Shown here: in pieces, positions 53,842-64,000 of the stretch | Layout of the letters: every line of letters starts with the position of its first letter | Position numbering within the stretch: position 1 is the stretch's first letter | Origin: Dacryopinax spathularia | Taxonomy: Eukaryota > Basidiomycota > Dacrymycetes > Dacrymycetales > Dacrymycetaceae | DNA: 64,000 nt | Direction: 5' to 3' | Assembly (NCBI GenBank): GCA_037974965.1 | Contig: JBBPFI010000013.1 | Location: 372,001 to 436,000 of the forward strand | Position numbers and translations under genes: made by a program | Notes under the pieces: model-generated | Seen by the model: only the letters and a program-made list of their open reading frames with translations | What the model was told of the DNA's origin: nothing | The model's database searches: none

Positions 53842-56687
53842 AGCAGGAGGCCTGGTCATGTGTCCGTGCGCGTTGGTATTGGAGACCAACTCGGTGGAAT
53901 TTGGAAACAGAATCAGAGAAACGGGGGGAGGCGTGAGTAAAAGACAGAAAGAAAAGGAGAAAAAATCCCATCGAACATGTTCAAATCGAACAAAAAGCAG
54001 AACGTGTGGCTTAGACACCTGTTAATGATGATAGCCTTGTATATGAGCGCTTAGATCTGGTAGTGGAAGATGCGTGCAACGGCTATTCGGGTGCTCACTG
54101 ACGGGTCTGGGCGCACAGAGGGACGTGCAGACGGTACACAAGAGTGCGCTCTGCAACAGGCGATTGTCAATGTGGGCGAGGACGTTTTGCAGTCTGATTT
54201 ACCGGCCTCCAGTGCAGCCGTTCCGCGATGTCCAGCACCTACAGAATGAGAAATGGTATTGGTGTACGAGGTGGACTTGGTTGGGATTGATTCGATGAGA
54301 ATTCGATTCGAGCCGGTTCGATTTACTTCTAGAATACATCCCCGCGGGAGGCCCTGTGCCATGAGAGGAAAGGACGACGAAAGAGAAGAACTGACAAAGG
54401 GAGAGAAGAGGAGGGAGTGGAGGGAAGGGGACAGAAACAGAAGAAAGAGAAGTGGGGCAAACGGACTGGCGTCTATAGGGCAGTTGTTCGAGCTGACCGA
54501 GGGAGTGAGTGAGATTGGAGCCTTCTTGTGCTGGAGGTGATTTTGGCCTGACTTGCTCTGATGTATGTTCTCGAGGGTGAATGCAGGGTTCGTCTTGTTC
54601 CAACCGAACGACGAAGGACCGGAGACCGACAGGGCGATGTCCCACAGCTCAGTCCAGTCCGACAGGGCAGAGAGCGGCCTGCTGGGGCCGCAGCAGCATA
54701 GCACACTCCATCCTCCGCCACGACTTCGTGCACCGACAGGACTGCCCGTTGCCAGCCGCGGAGAGGCCGCAGAGAGCCAAGTTAAGCGAAACAGCAGTAG
54801 GTAACATCCTTCTTACTGGACGTCGAGGCGAGAAGCAAACGTCCGCAGGTTGGAGGCGGACGACCAGGTACGGCCAGAGGGGCTGCGTCCTTCCCTCCGG
54901 TGCGGACACTGCGCGTTCTCGCAAGGTAAGACTCGATGCCTCTACCGGTATTGAGGACATACAGCGGAGACAGTCGGATCGAGAAGGGGTTGTGTAGCGC
55001 CTTCAGATCTCCTCCGGGTGGATGATGGTACCCCATGTCTTCGCCACCTCTCGTCCCTTGCCCTTCCATCCTGCACGCCAGAGCCAGCCCCATTCCCACT
55101 CGCTAAAGTCCGCACGTTCGCCCCAACCGGAGACCCCTCCCGCTCCTCGTCTCGTCTCGTATGACAGCGTTCCATGCGGCTTCCTGCCATTTGCCAGTTC
55201 TCATAGCCTCGAGGGGCACACACCCATTCTCCGCGTAGCCTAGCCCATCATGCTCACCATCGTGTTCTACCCTCCGTGGAGGGAAACGAGTTTTCGGGGA
55301 AGACGAGGTTGAATGGGTGCAGTGTGCGCCAGGGGCGAAAGCTGGGAGATACAAGAATGACCTGGATGACAAGCTCTTCCCGATCGACGGCGGTGGCTGG
55401 CGAAACGGGACGTTGCTGACAGAAGTCTGTCGACTGCGAGTCGCTTGAGTGACGAGCTTCTGTGCGCCCAATTTTGAGGTGGTGACCACGGGCAGGCCGG
55501 GGAGGACTTCGTCTGAGCCTGTTCTGGGCTGAGAAAGCGTCGCTCGCATGGTCGATGAAGTGGCCCGACAAGAGAGCGGCGATCTTCGGTTGGTGGAGTT
55601 GGCGGACTCGGGGCTAATGGCAGAAACTGCGGGTCGCAGGGGGGTACGGTGAGCAGGATCAGAGTCTTGACTTCGAACGGATGTGGGTCGACGTTTGCGA
55701 TCCTCTTGAAATGGCCGTGTTGTCCTCAGAGACGGGGAAGCTTGAGTCTATGCGTGTGCCGGAAGTGTGGACATATCTGCCGCGGTTAGGCCGGGTAGAG
55801 AACCGTATGAAAAGCGATGTGTGTTCTCATGCTGGGAAGGTCGTGGCAGAGTGCGAACTCAATGGGGAGAACGTCGGTAGCCAGTGATGAGGTGCCGAAG
55901 CTGGATCGACACAGGTGGGTGGTCCCTTTTGGTGGACCGAGGTACAAGAGAAAACGATCGTTGTCGTGCACATGTCGCAGCATTCTTCGCGAGATTGACG
56001 TTGCTCCGTTTTGTACCGAAGTTGGCGCATGCAAGTGTCAGACAAGTAGCACCGTCATGGGTCATCGGGCGGATGAACAGGCAGTCGATGTCAGCTACGC
56101 GGACGGCCATGAGTGATGTGTCCGGTCGAAGGGGTGTAGCACGCACCGTGTCGTATCGTAGCTTTTATCATCCTTGCACGTGCAGAGCTTGCTGCTCATG
56201 CGCCCCCCTCCCCCTTTCCAACCGAATCCCTCTCTTCCTCTCGCGATCCACGCTGGCGGATGAGAACTGGCGCTTTCTCCCGTTTGGCGCGAGCAGAGCA
56301 GTGGGATTGTCGCGTGAGTCACTAGTATTCTCTTCGAGCGAGTGTGACTGTGCTCGTCGAGCAGCGAACTGGTTGTCGCAGCTCGCAGGCGTGTAGTTCA
56401 CATGGCCGGACGATTGCGCTGATGATAAGAGCGGCTCATACGATGCAAGACACGGCGGAGGACGAGAAAGAAGGATTGAAGGCAGTGACGTGTCAACCGC
56501 GTCAGACATCCACGCGATCGAGCTTATGTAATCGTATATGGTGTGCGTCTACTCCCTCCTCGTATCCGCTTCACAGTAGAAGTCATATAATCGATATCCA
56601 CCATAACTCCGTAAGGTATGTCAGACTGTAGTACTCCTATCCGCTACTTCAGCCCATATCAACGCGTATGGGTGAGAGATCTCATGG
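53842..56687. other. 2.8-kb region without clear gene
   Basis: Holds an AT/CG-degenerate repeat at about 54,295-54,345 that resembles 60,862-60,915 (both contain AGAATTCGA and TTCGATTT). A purine-rich tract lies at 54,360-54,460. At 56,330-56,400 is a block similar to 48,790-48,870. The open frames here lack motifs or splice support. Confidence 0.45.
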
Positions 56688-57882
56688 TCACTCTGAAGGC
56701 GCGACATCACCGTTCACAGGCGCGCGGGGTTCAGTGACCACTCGCGCGCGAGGTTTCCTTCTACCCAGCCCGGCCTCTTCTCTCATTGCCTCCTCGTTGG
56801 ACTCTGCCAATTCCTCGATCTGTCCGACCACGGACTTGAACAGGCTCATCCAGGCGACTTCCTTCATCACGCATTCATTAAGCCACTGAGCAACCTCCGA
56901 GCATTCTGCAATCTCCTGCAGACATTCCTGGGCGCCGGGGGAGTCATCGTGAATAGATCCAGGACCCGCTGGAGCAAAATCTGGGTCGTAGATTGCGGCT
57001 GCGTTCCCAAGATCGATGATGACAAAGGACTGCGGAGGCCCTTTGAGGAGCAAGACGTTGTTCCGGCTGAGGTCTCGGTGAACGACTCCACGCACGTGAA
57101 GCGCGTGGACACAAATCATGAAGGACTCCATCTATGAAGGTTACATCGTCAGTATATGGGGCATGATCTCAGTGACATGAGATTGACGTACGCGTTGCCT
57201 GCGCTTCTCCTTCTGTTCAGCCGAGCGCCAAGAGCGACGCTTCATAGCTCTCCAGTCTCTTGACAAAGGCTCCCCTTCGATGAACTCCATCACATGCGCA
57301 CAGACGGTCTCTCGACAGGGGAGACGGAACTATCTCTTCGGTCAATGAACTTATCTGGCGTGCACTTTAAGAACATACATCATAGAAGCCATATGAATGG
57401 GGCAACACTGTGCCGTGCAAGTCGTACAAAGTCCGATACGCCCAGCACTCCCTGTGCGACAGCGATATTGCGGTCGGGCGATTATCGATGACATAGTCGA
57501 CCCATTCGGGAGCGGGAAATAAGCTCTCTTGGAAGAACTTGATGGCGAATTTGGGTGCAGGGGCGTGCTCCGCTGGGCTGTCGGACGCGAGCTCGGCAAG
57601 CCAAACTTGACACCAACTCTGCCCTGGGCGGCTCAGAGGCCCAAGAAGCTTGAATGCGAAGTTCGAAGGCAGTGACAATCGTGCACGAGCTTCCGTGGTA
57701 GGTGATCGCGGTATTTGTGACTCAGGCGGGCGAACAACGTCAAAACCTAGAATCTTGTTGAAGTCGAAGGAGGTTGGGGCGGAGGGAGCAAGACGCGAGC
57801 CTGGACGGAGAGGTCGCCTCCGAGCTCGTTCATTTGCGGAGGACCATCTCTCAAGGTAGACGTCATAGGGGATATCAGGCAT
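56688..57882 (-). CDS. Kinase-like protein K9 (HRD, DLG)
   Basis: Paralogue of K7. Begins MPDIPYDVYLERWSSANERA. The N-lobe has GQSWCQVWLAELA and FAIKFFQESLFPAPEWVDY. It continues CWAYRTLYDLHGTVLPHSYG and LPCRETVCAHVMEFIEGEPL. The catalytic loop is VVHRDLSRNNVLLL and the metal site IDLGNAAAIYDPDF, with Leu for Phe. The C-lobe has GAQECLQEIAECSEVAQWL and ends NGDVAPSE. Introns lie at the same two places as in K7. About 350 residues, intact. It diverges from E2, which starts 580 bases away. Confidence 0.86.
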
Positions 57883-58463
57883 TCTTCAGCAAAGTCAACC
57901 GGTGGCTCAGTACTTTGGTGGAAAGAAGGAGAAGAACAGGCGCAGAAAGTGTGGAGGCTTATATGCAGAATACCGGCCAGTTCACGGAACCAATTGGCTA
58001 TTCCGCAGCGCTATGTACTGTGCTCTGCTCATTGTCTCCATTTGCCGTCATGAGAGTTTCGACCTTGCGGCGATACAGTGTCTTTCAAATCCACTTTTGT
58101 CTACACAGCCATGAGTATCTGCACTGCTTGCTCTACACTGCTTCATCTTCTCCGGAGCGGGGATAGCGAAATTCGGAACGAGAGCAAAGCATCTTTTCGA
58201 GGGATACTTTTCGCCCAACTGTGTGTGAATCCCTGCAAGCCTCTAATACCGCTTCTTGTTTCATGGTATCACATGGAGGGAAACACAAAGCTGATGTGTC
58301 CTCCCTGGCGGCGTTACAGTGTCTACCTCCCTCCTTTTGACGCCTATTCCTGGCCATGTGAAAGCTCATGGTCGAGTGTGGCACTTTTGCCTTTTTGTTC
58401 AAGGAGTATAAGTGTACAGGCTGAATCGTGCCTTCTGGAGTTCACACACTGCTCTCTGATCCA
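57883..58463. other. Divergent upstream region of K9 and E2
   Basis: A TATA-like GTATAAGTG at about 58,406-58,414 lies some 55 bases before the E2 start. Nothing else recognised. Confidence 0.5.
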
Positions 58464-59969
58464 ATGTCTGACCCTGTCGAAGAGATTGACCATGGCCCCG
58501 GAAATCTCGACGCTTTCCTCTCCCATCCGATTGTACAGTACACTGGCACGCTCGCTGCTCCCTTGTCAGCTCCAACCGCAAGGACTCATACTTCTTCTCG
58601 CAACTGGGACTCTCAGCTTCTGCTAGCAATTCCTGACAATATCCCTATGCGGCTCCGCCATTCCCTTCTTGGCGCCCATCCAACTCTTGCATCCCTGGTC
58701 TCGTCGCAGAAGCGGTACACCGATGCGCAGTTCTGCCCACCCATGTTTGCAACAGAGGGTGATGTTTCGTGAGCCATTCGCGTCGATCCCAGAAGTTATG
58801 GGAGTTCTGATCATCAACAGTGATTCGCTTGTCAGAAATATCCTGCAGAGAATGGTGATGCCTCTTAACGATATCATACGTGCCAGTTCGCCAAATGTTC
58901 CGAAGGAAAACCGATGGAGGATTGAGTTACGTGCGCAAACAGCTTCAACTGGTGGTGCGTACCCTTGGGACGAGGCATGGAATACTCTGGTTGACTCTCT
59001 GCAGCACGGACGGATCATTTCTACGTTGCCATACCACCCGGCTTGTCATACAATCCGGTCCATCAATACATGAAGACAACTGAAGAAGTTGGCAGTTCAC
59101 GGGTTCCGGAGCAATGCCTCCTTTTGATTGTTGAGGAGAAGGTATGTTTGGACCTTTGTCAGCGGGATGATACACTAATACAAGCTTGATAAAGCGCCTT
59201 GGGCACCTACCACGGCTGCTGCAGGACTACGCGTGGAGAGACACCACCGAATTTATCAACATGTCCCGCACACTAAGAAGCACTGAAGCAACGGCAACGT
59301 ATTCCCAGCTTCTGAAGTGCGTAATATTGTGCTTCTGTGTCACTTGCTTGCCGATCCTATTTGATATACAGGTATTCTGCTGCTTACAAGTGCACTCGAC
59401 TTCTTCTTACCGATTATACCAATACCTATGGCCTACATCTGGGTGCACTTCCAGAATCGAAAGCAAGCGCTTCGAACAGGGACCGCCGGGCGCCAGCTGG
59501 ACCCAATCCCATGCCCGACGTCGTCTTCTATCACTGGATGTCCACGAACATGCGCCAAGACATCTTCTTCCTCTGCCTGTCCGGTTTGAAAGAACTGCGT
59601 CTCTGGCGTAGTTCACAGCCAAGTGGATACACACCCCAAGAGCTATTGAACCGCTTGAACGTGGAACTTTCTACAGCCCTAACCCCTCCGCCGAACTGGA
59701 ACGCGGCAAGACTTGTACAGACTGCATGGCAGTTACACCACGCACGTGCGGGACACTATCCGCTAGCGTTCAATCCTCAACCTGCTCTTATCGAGTTTGT
59801 CAACAACATGGGAGGCAACGTGCAGGAAGCACTGCAAGAAATCGAAGAGCAGGGAGATGAAGACGAAGACGAGGACGACGGAGACGGAGACGGAGACGAT
59901 GATGAAGACGATGATGGTCCGACTGGAGGCCGGGGTGGGCCCCGGGGCAGGGGCAGAGGCCACTATTAG
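58464..59969 (+). CDS. E2: ExK-motif protein, paralogue of E1
   Basis: Begins MSDPVEEIDHGPGNLDAFLS. Blocks in common with E1, in order, are LLLAIPDNIPMRLRHSLLG; ILQRMVMPLNDIIRASS; IELRAQTAS; LLLIVEEK at a splice joint, then RLGHLPRLLQDY. These are followed by QLLKYSAAYKCTRLLLTDYT and VVFYHWMSTNMRQDIFFLCL. The C-terminus is a very acidic run of Asp/Glu/Gly followed by GGRGGPRGRGRGHY, an RGG-like tail often found in RNA/DNA-binding proteins and absent from E1. The middle exons near 58,940-59,090 are less certain. About 430 residues. The EEK strand and following helix support the same nuclease-like hypothesis as for E1. Confidence 0.7.
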
Positions 59970-62074
59970 CCTTCCCATACGCGGCGGGCCATAGTATTCT
60001 GTCGCTTGCGTCTCCCACCTTCATGTTTCAGCACGCTCACCAAACGCTCGGTCGTTTGAACCTCTTTTTCTTTCTCCGCTGGTTGGCACTTAGATCCGCA
60101 CAGGCCGTATCTAGCATGTAACCTCTCACACGCTCGTTAATGATGAAAACCCTGTATATGAATGTGCTTGGATGGGAAAAATGGCCGTCGCTGGATCGCT
60201 GTGAAAGCACCCGCATCGATAAATCGCACGGTTGTGCGAAGCCTCCGAAACGTGTCCCTGTTCGACGTCCCGTCGACGCCTCCGAGTCTGGACCCGACAA
60301 GCTAAAGGCCCTCGATATACTCCATGATATCCGCGCATCCCTTATTTCGGCGCGCGGAGTATAATGTGTGCTCCAGCGTGTTGTGAGCCGCCCAAAGCAG
60401 TCAGAGTGCACCGTAGTAATGTGGCAGCCATCGATGCACTCCATAACATGCCCCTGCATAGTCGGTCCACAAGGTAGCGCCCACCCTAGCTTGCCAAAGC
60501 CGCCGCTAAACTAAGGCAGAGAGCATAGGGTGACATCCCCGTCGCAGCCCCTCCGTCGAATCAAGGCCGAAGTCCTCGACGCACACCCTAACAAACCCGC
60601 CTACATTGTCTCCACATGCGCCGAGAGGTCTTGCGCGCTCCGGGTGGCTGAGGGACAACGCCAAGCGAATGGACCGGATCAGTCCAGAGGGTGCTAGGCG
60701 CTGAGTACAGGAAGCTGGCGATTATCGTAGGTACTGTAGATGCGTGATTCGCGGAGTGAGGTGTCCTTGGAGATGTGTACGGATGAGACTCGAGGAAAAG
60801 AAAGCAGGATCCTAGTTCGTAGGGGAGTTGAGTCCGGTTTGAGTCCGGTTTGATTTGACAAAGAATTCGACTCAATTCGATTTGATCCTATTTGCTTCCA
60901 AGATATATCCCTGTGACATACTTGCGCCCAAAAAAAAGAGAAGAAAGGACGCGACGCGACGATACGAACAAGAGAGTGGACGACGGGTTGAGATAAAAGG
61001 AGAGTGACGATATATGGCGAGATCGCCAGATGAAAAAGGACAGGTATGGCCGAAGAGAGGGTGGGGGTGGGGGAGGCAAGGGATTGAGGTGCGTGTGCTG
61101 TAGTGAAGTCCTTGCTGACCGAGAGGTGCGTGCGGGATGCGAGTTGGATAGCTGGAGGAATGGGGTGTTCTTGGGCTGAGCAGCCGGGCCGCATATTCTT
61201 CAGACGGGTCGTCTTCTCCTGAGCGAGGGAACGAAAACGATCGACCGGCCACGCCGAGCGGAGCAGAGGCAGACCACTGCCTTTTCTTACAGGAGCAGCC
61301 TGCCCCACATCCCCATTCGGGCAAGGAGAGCTCAAAACGCCGTTCGACGCATGGTGCTTTCAGCTTCTAGGAAGCAGGGGATAATTTTGTGCGGTACATC
61401 CTTCCCGTCATTCCGTCGAGTTCGGATGATACGAGTGAGACGCAGGGTCTTCATCGCACGATATCGTCAAATGTGGATCCTAGCGCTTTTGGGACCTTGC
61501 CTGCAAGCGGTTTTGGAAAGCATTCCCGCAGACGACATCGCCGGCTCCGACGACAGCGTGCCCATTCTTCGCGAATCTTGCCGCCGGAGACGCAGCTCTT
61601 GCCCAGGAAATGGAAGGGGTTGGCGCGAGGCAGCGTGGGACATAGCAGCGTACCGCCCTTTCGCACCAGATGCCCGCCAGGGAGACGGATACCCTCCCAT
61701 GCTCTTTCCTACCCCCTCCTGTTTGGGGTGTAGTGTGCGCGCCTCTCGGACCTTTCTGGGGAGGAAGTGGGACGACATATATCCGTCTGGGCGGAGTCGG
61801 GCGGATGACGCAGTGATTGTCGCTTGCTACACTCAACGTCTGTCGTTTGTGACCACCACGAGTACATGATCGATGTTTCTTCCTAGGAGGGAAGAGAGAA
61901 GAGACCCAACCGAAGACAAGTGAATGAGGGGACGAAAGTTGAAAGCGATAACTGGAACGATGTCGGGCGATGCCGAGGAGGAGAGGTTTCCACGAAGTCT
62001 TCTCACAACGAAGAATGAGCTGGATAGGAAGAAATTAGCTCGTGGTAAGAATGCACGAGCAACAGAACAGACCT
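59970..62074. other. Region with kinase remnants and degenerate repeats
   Basis: Apart from the remnant at 60330-60472 and the repeat at 60,862-60,915 (similar to 54,295-54,345), no gene is recognised. A 15-base direct repeat of TTGAGTCCGGTT type occurs at about 60,835-60,855. Confidence 0.45.
60330..60472 (-). pseudogene. Kinase-family remnant
   Basis: On the minus strand ALPCGPTMQGHVMECIDG (about 60,425-60,475) matches the exon 2 block LPCGETVCGHVMEFIDG of K1-K9. A second, worn copy of the GHVMEYIDG stretch follows at about 60,310-60,345. The rest of the kinase is missing. Confidence 0.7.
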
Positions 62075-62330
62075 GGTTGAACCCATATGAATGTGGAAAC
62101 TTGATTCGCTGCAGCCCAGAAAGCACCCGATAAGGCCTGTTTTCGTTCTCTGCCCACCCAACTCCGGTCCATAGGCCGCGTTCATAATAGTCGCCAAAAG
62201 GCGAGGTTATGGGAACAAATTCTCCTGGAAAAGCTTGAAGACGGCCTAAGGCCTTGCCAGGTCCACTGGCAGTCGCGGCCCCGAGTACCGAATCCCCAAG
62301 TGGCGCTTGGCACCAGCTCTAGACCTCACC
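62075..62330 (-). pseudogene. Kinase-family remnant (N-lobe end)
   Basis: Broken pieces on the minus strand resemble SWCQ... (about 62,305-62,325), the lysine-region FP and the joint block LQ...PHSYGF (about 62,078-62,130, read SGLQRIKFPHSYGFNQV). The frame is disrupted between them. Confidence 0.6.
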
Positions 62331-63357
62331 ACTCAGCAGTCGGAGCAACGTGACACGCCATTCTCCGGAGGTTCAAGCGAGCTCAAGCGTGGGTGAAGCT
62401 GGTTCGGGAACAGAAGCAGGGCTTGCGCCGGAGTATGATGGGAGGGGGGGAGGGGGAGGAGGGGGATGGCGCTCTCCCAGGACGGTGCGCTCAAAAGTTC
62501 CAGTTGGGAAAGAGGATGCTGACAAGGTTGCATCGAGATGCGCCCATTGCTTGTAGTAGGAACCGATATCGGCAGAATGTCCACAGAAGCTCGCTGGCTG
62601 AATTTGCCCTTGACCTAGCAACCAGCTGCAAGCATCTCGGAGAGCGTGAGGCGAGCTGTAAACGGGTTTCAAAGACACACGGTTGGTTGTGCACGTGGAC
62701 TCTCACCGTACTAGTATCGGCTCTTTTCCCTTGAGAGAGTACATCTAACAGTCTCAGCCGTTGGATCCTGTCAGGAGTCAACGAGGACCCAGCGGCCGAA
62801 GTCGGCGTGGCGTGAGGCGGCCGTTCGGACAAGGGACAAACTCGGCGGCTGGGAAGACGTCGACGATGTGCGAACATAGACAATCGAAGACTTCGCCCGG
62901 ATTATCTGGCCATTATTTGCGGCTCCCCTATGGAACATTGATGATGAAAGTGAGAGTTACATTTTAAAGGAGCAGGACTCGAGTGAGCGCAGGAGGCAGA
63001 GGGCTCATTTTTGGTTGACGCGTATCACAGTCGTATCCGTCCCTGCAGTGACCATCATCTCCTGAGTTATTATCTGCTCGCGTTTGTGTGCCTCTTCGCC
63101 GTCTCCTACGCTTCTCAACCTGGAACACTGCCTGAAACGCAGATAACGATAGCGGACACTCTGAGGAATCCCTGGTAGCGCGTACCTACTCAGGCGTCGA
63201 AACGCTGGATGGGGCGATCACTGTATCGTCCACCGCACAAAAGAGCTGGCGGTAGGTGCCCCTGCAGGAGCGCATCGCGCTCGGACGGAGATTCGTGGTG
63301 CGCCATTGTTAGTGCGGTTGTAGTCGGCAAAGGCTGACTTCAAGATCCGGACAGACG
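62331..63357. other. Region upstream of right-end ALDH copy
   Basis: A G-rich run at 62,440-62,470. The stretch 63,075-63,357 is the paralogue of 48,985-49,289. Earlier ALDH exons, if present, are not recognisable. Confidence 0.45.
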
Positions 63358-64000
63358 GAGTTTAAGGCCCAAGCAGATGACATCGCTCGTGAATTGTCGG
63401 AACAGATGGGTCGACCCCTCCGATATGCGGCGGGTGAGGTCCGCGGATTGCGATTATATGCTCTCTATCGCCGAGGAGTGCCTAAGAGACGTTGATCTGA
63501 GCGCGTGTGACAAACCTGGGTTCCATCGATACATCAAACGAGAACCGCTGGGTGCTGGTCTCGTCGTGGCACCGAGGAAGTACGTCCAGTCGCCGCTAGC
63601 TACGCAAGGAGACATGCTCACGTCTGAGCGGCAGTTACACCTATTTGGTGATGGTTAACTCCGTCCTGCCCGCTCTGATCGCTGGAAATAGCGTGCTTGT
63701 CAAGCCGTCGCCTCAAACCCCGCTCACTGCCGAACGCCTCACCGCCTCGTTCCTCGCTGCCGGACTGCCCACGTCCGTGCTCTCTGTCCTCCATCTATCT
63801 CCGTCGCTAGTCGCGCACGCTGCCGCACACCCACTCGTGAATTTCATCTCATTCACGGGCTCGGTTGCGGGCGGAAAGGCGGTGGAAAAGGCGGCTGTTC
63901 TGGGAAATGAGAGAAATGTCGGCACGGGTCTGAAGGGTGTCGGATTGGAGTTGGGTGGGAAGGACCCCGCATACGTGCGTGAGGATGCGCACCTGGCGTA
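63358..64000 (+). pseudogene. Aldehyde dehydrogenase, partial at window end, probably damaged
   Basis: NAD(P)-dependent aldehyde dehydrogenase fragment. AQADDIARELSEQMGRPLRY precedes AAGEVRG. The next block (YMLSIAEECLRDVDL) is in another frame without a usable intron, which points to a deletion. Then come FHRYIKREPLGAGLVVAP, an intron at about 63,579-63,634, and NYTYLVMVNSVLPALIAGNS. PSPQTPL, HPLVNFISFTGSVAGGKAV and GVGLELGGKDPAY follow. The usual PWNY reads PRNY. The FTGS and ELGGK motifs are intact, but the catalytic Cys lies beyond the window. It is the better-preserved of two copies; the 49-kb copy is more decayed. Confidence 0.72.

Noticed and set aside
15525-57882. Assignment of the kinase array to the FunK1 fungal kinase family
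   Set aside because: The proteins are only about 340-350 residues and their conserved blocks do not show FunK1 features that I can recognise.

Overview
This window is nuclear DNA of a filamentous basidiomycete, most likely an Agaricomycete. Genes are broken by many short introns of about 50 bases with GT...AG ends, and the recognisable genes are typical of such fungi: GH16 glucanases, a CPL1-like secreted protein, an ABCB multidrug pump, SLX9 and a KDZ transposase. No ribosomal RNA, tRNA or CRISPR array was recognised.

Positions 1-15,100 are ordinary fungal genome. Two tandem secreted GH16 beta-glucanases (246-1493 and 3086-4337, +) are followed by the ribosome-biogenesis protein SLX9 (5345-6186, +), a full-length ABCB transporter (6599-12036, -) and a secreted cysteine-rich CPL1-like protein (13996-15070, +).

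Positions 15,500-62,400 are a long array of one family of small kinase-like genes, all on the minus strand, called K1-K9 here, plus remnants. By sequence they fall into related sets: K1/K5, K2/K6, K3/K4, and K7/K8/K9. K3 and K5 carry frameshifts. Two paralogous genes of another family, E1 (52199-53841) and E2 (58464-59969), lie among the last kinases. They carry a hydrophobic strand ending in E-E-K, which resembles the core of PD-(D/E)XK nucleases. The mix recalls kinase/nuclease-like conflict genes, but that is inference.

The most striking object is a 20-kb insertion (about 21180-41186) between the sister kinases K3 and K4. It is bounded by imperfect terminal inverted repeats of about 85 bp, followed inward by clusters of GATAATC/GATTATC. 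Inside are a full KDZ transposase with a CxC2-like cysteine cluster (31506-34887) and at least seven cargo genes. These are an RPA1-like ssDNA-binding protein whose last part is cut off by a TAG, a separate RPA70N-like OB-fold protein, a small nuclear-type protein with a SUMO-interaction-like motif and a SUMO-site-like motif, a GRF-like zinc-finger protein, two paralogous coiled-coil proteins, and two unrecognised multi-exon genes. I read it as a giant cargo-carrying KDZ transposon with its own RPA-type module.

Other mobile or repeated DNA includes a 289-bp MITE with TA target duplication (42868-43156), a 16-bp-stem perfect hairpin (12712-12748), and segmental duplications covering K2/K6 with both flanks. 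An aldehyde dehydrogenase unit is present twice: a decayed copy at 49290-49930 and a better but probably damaged copy running off the right end (63358-64000).
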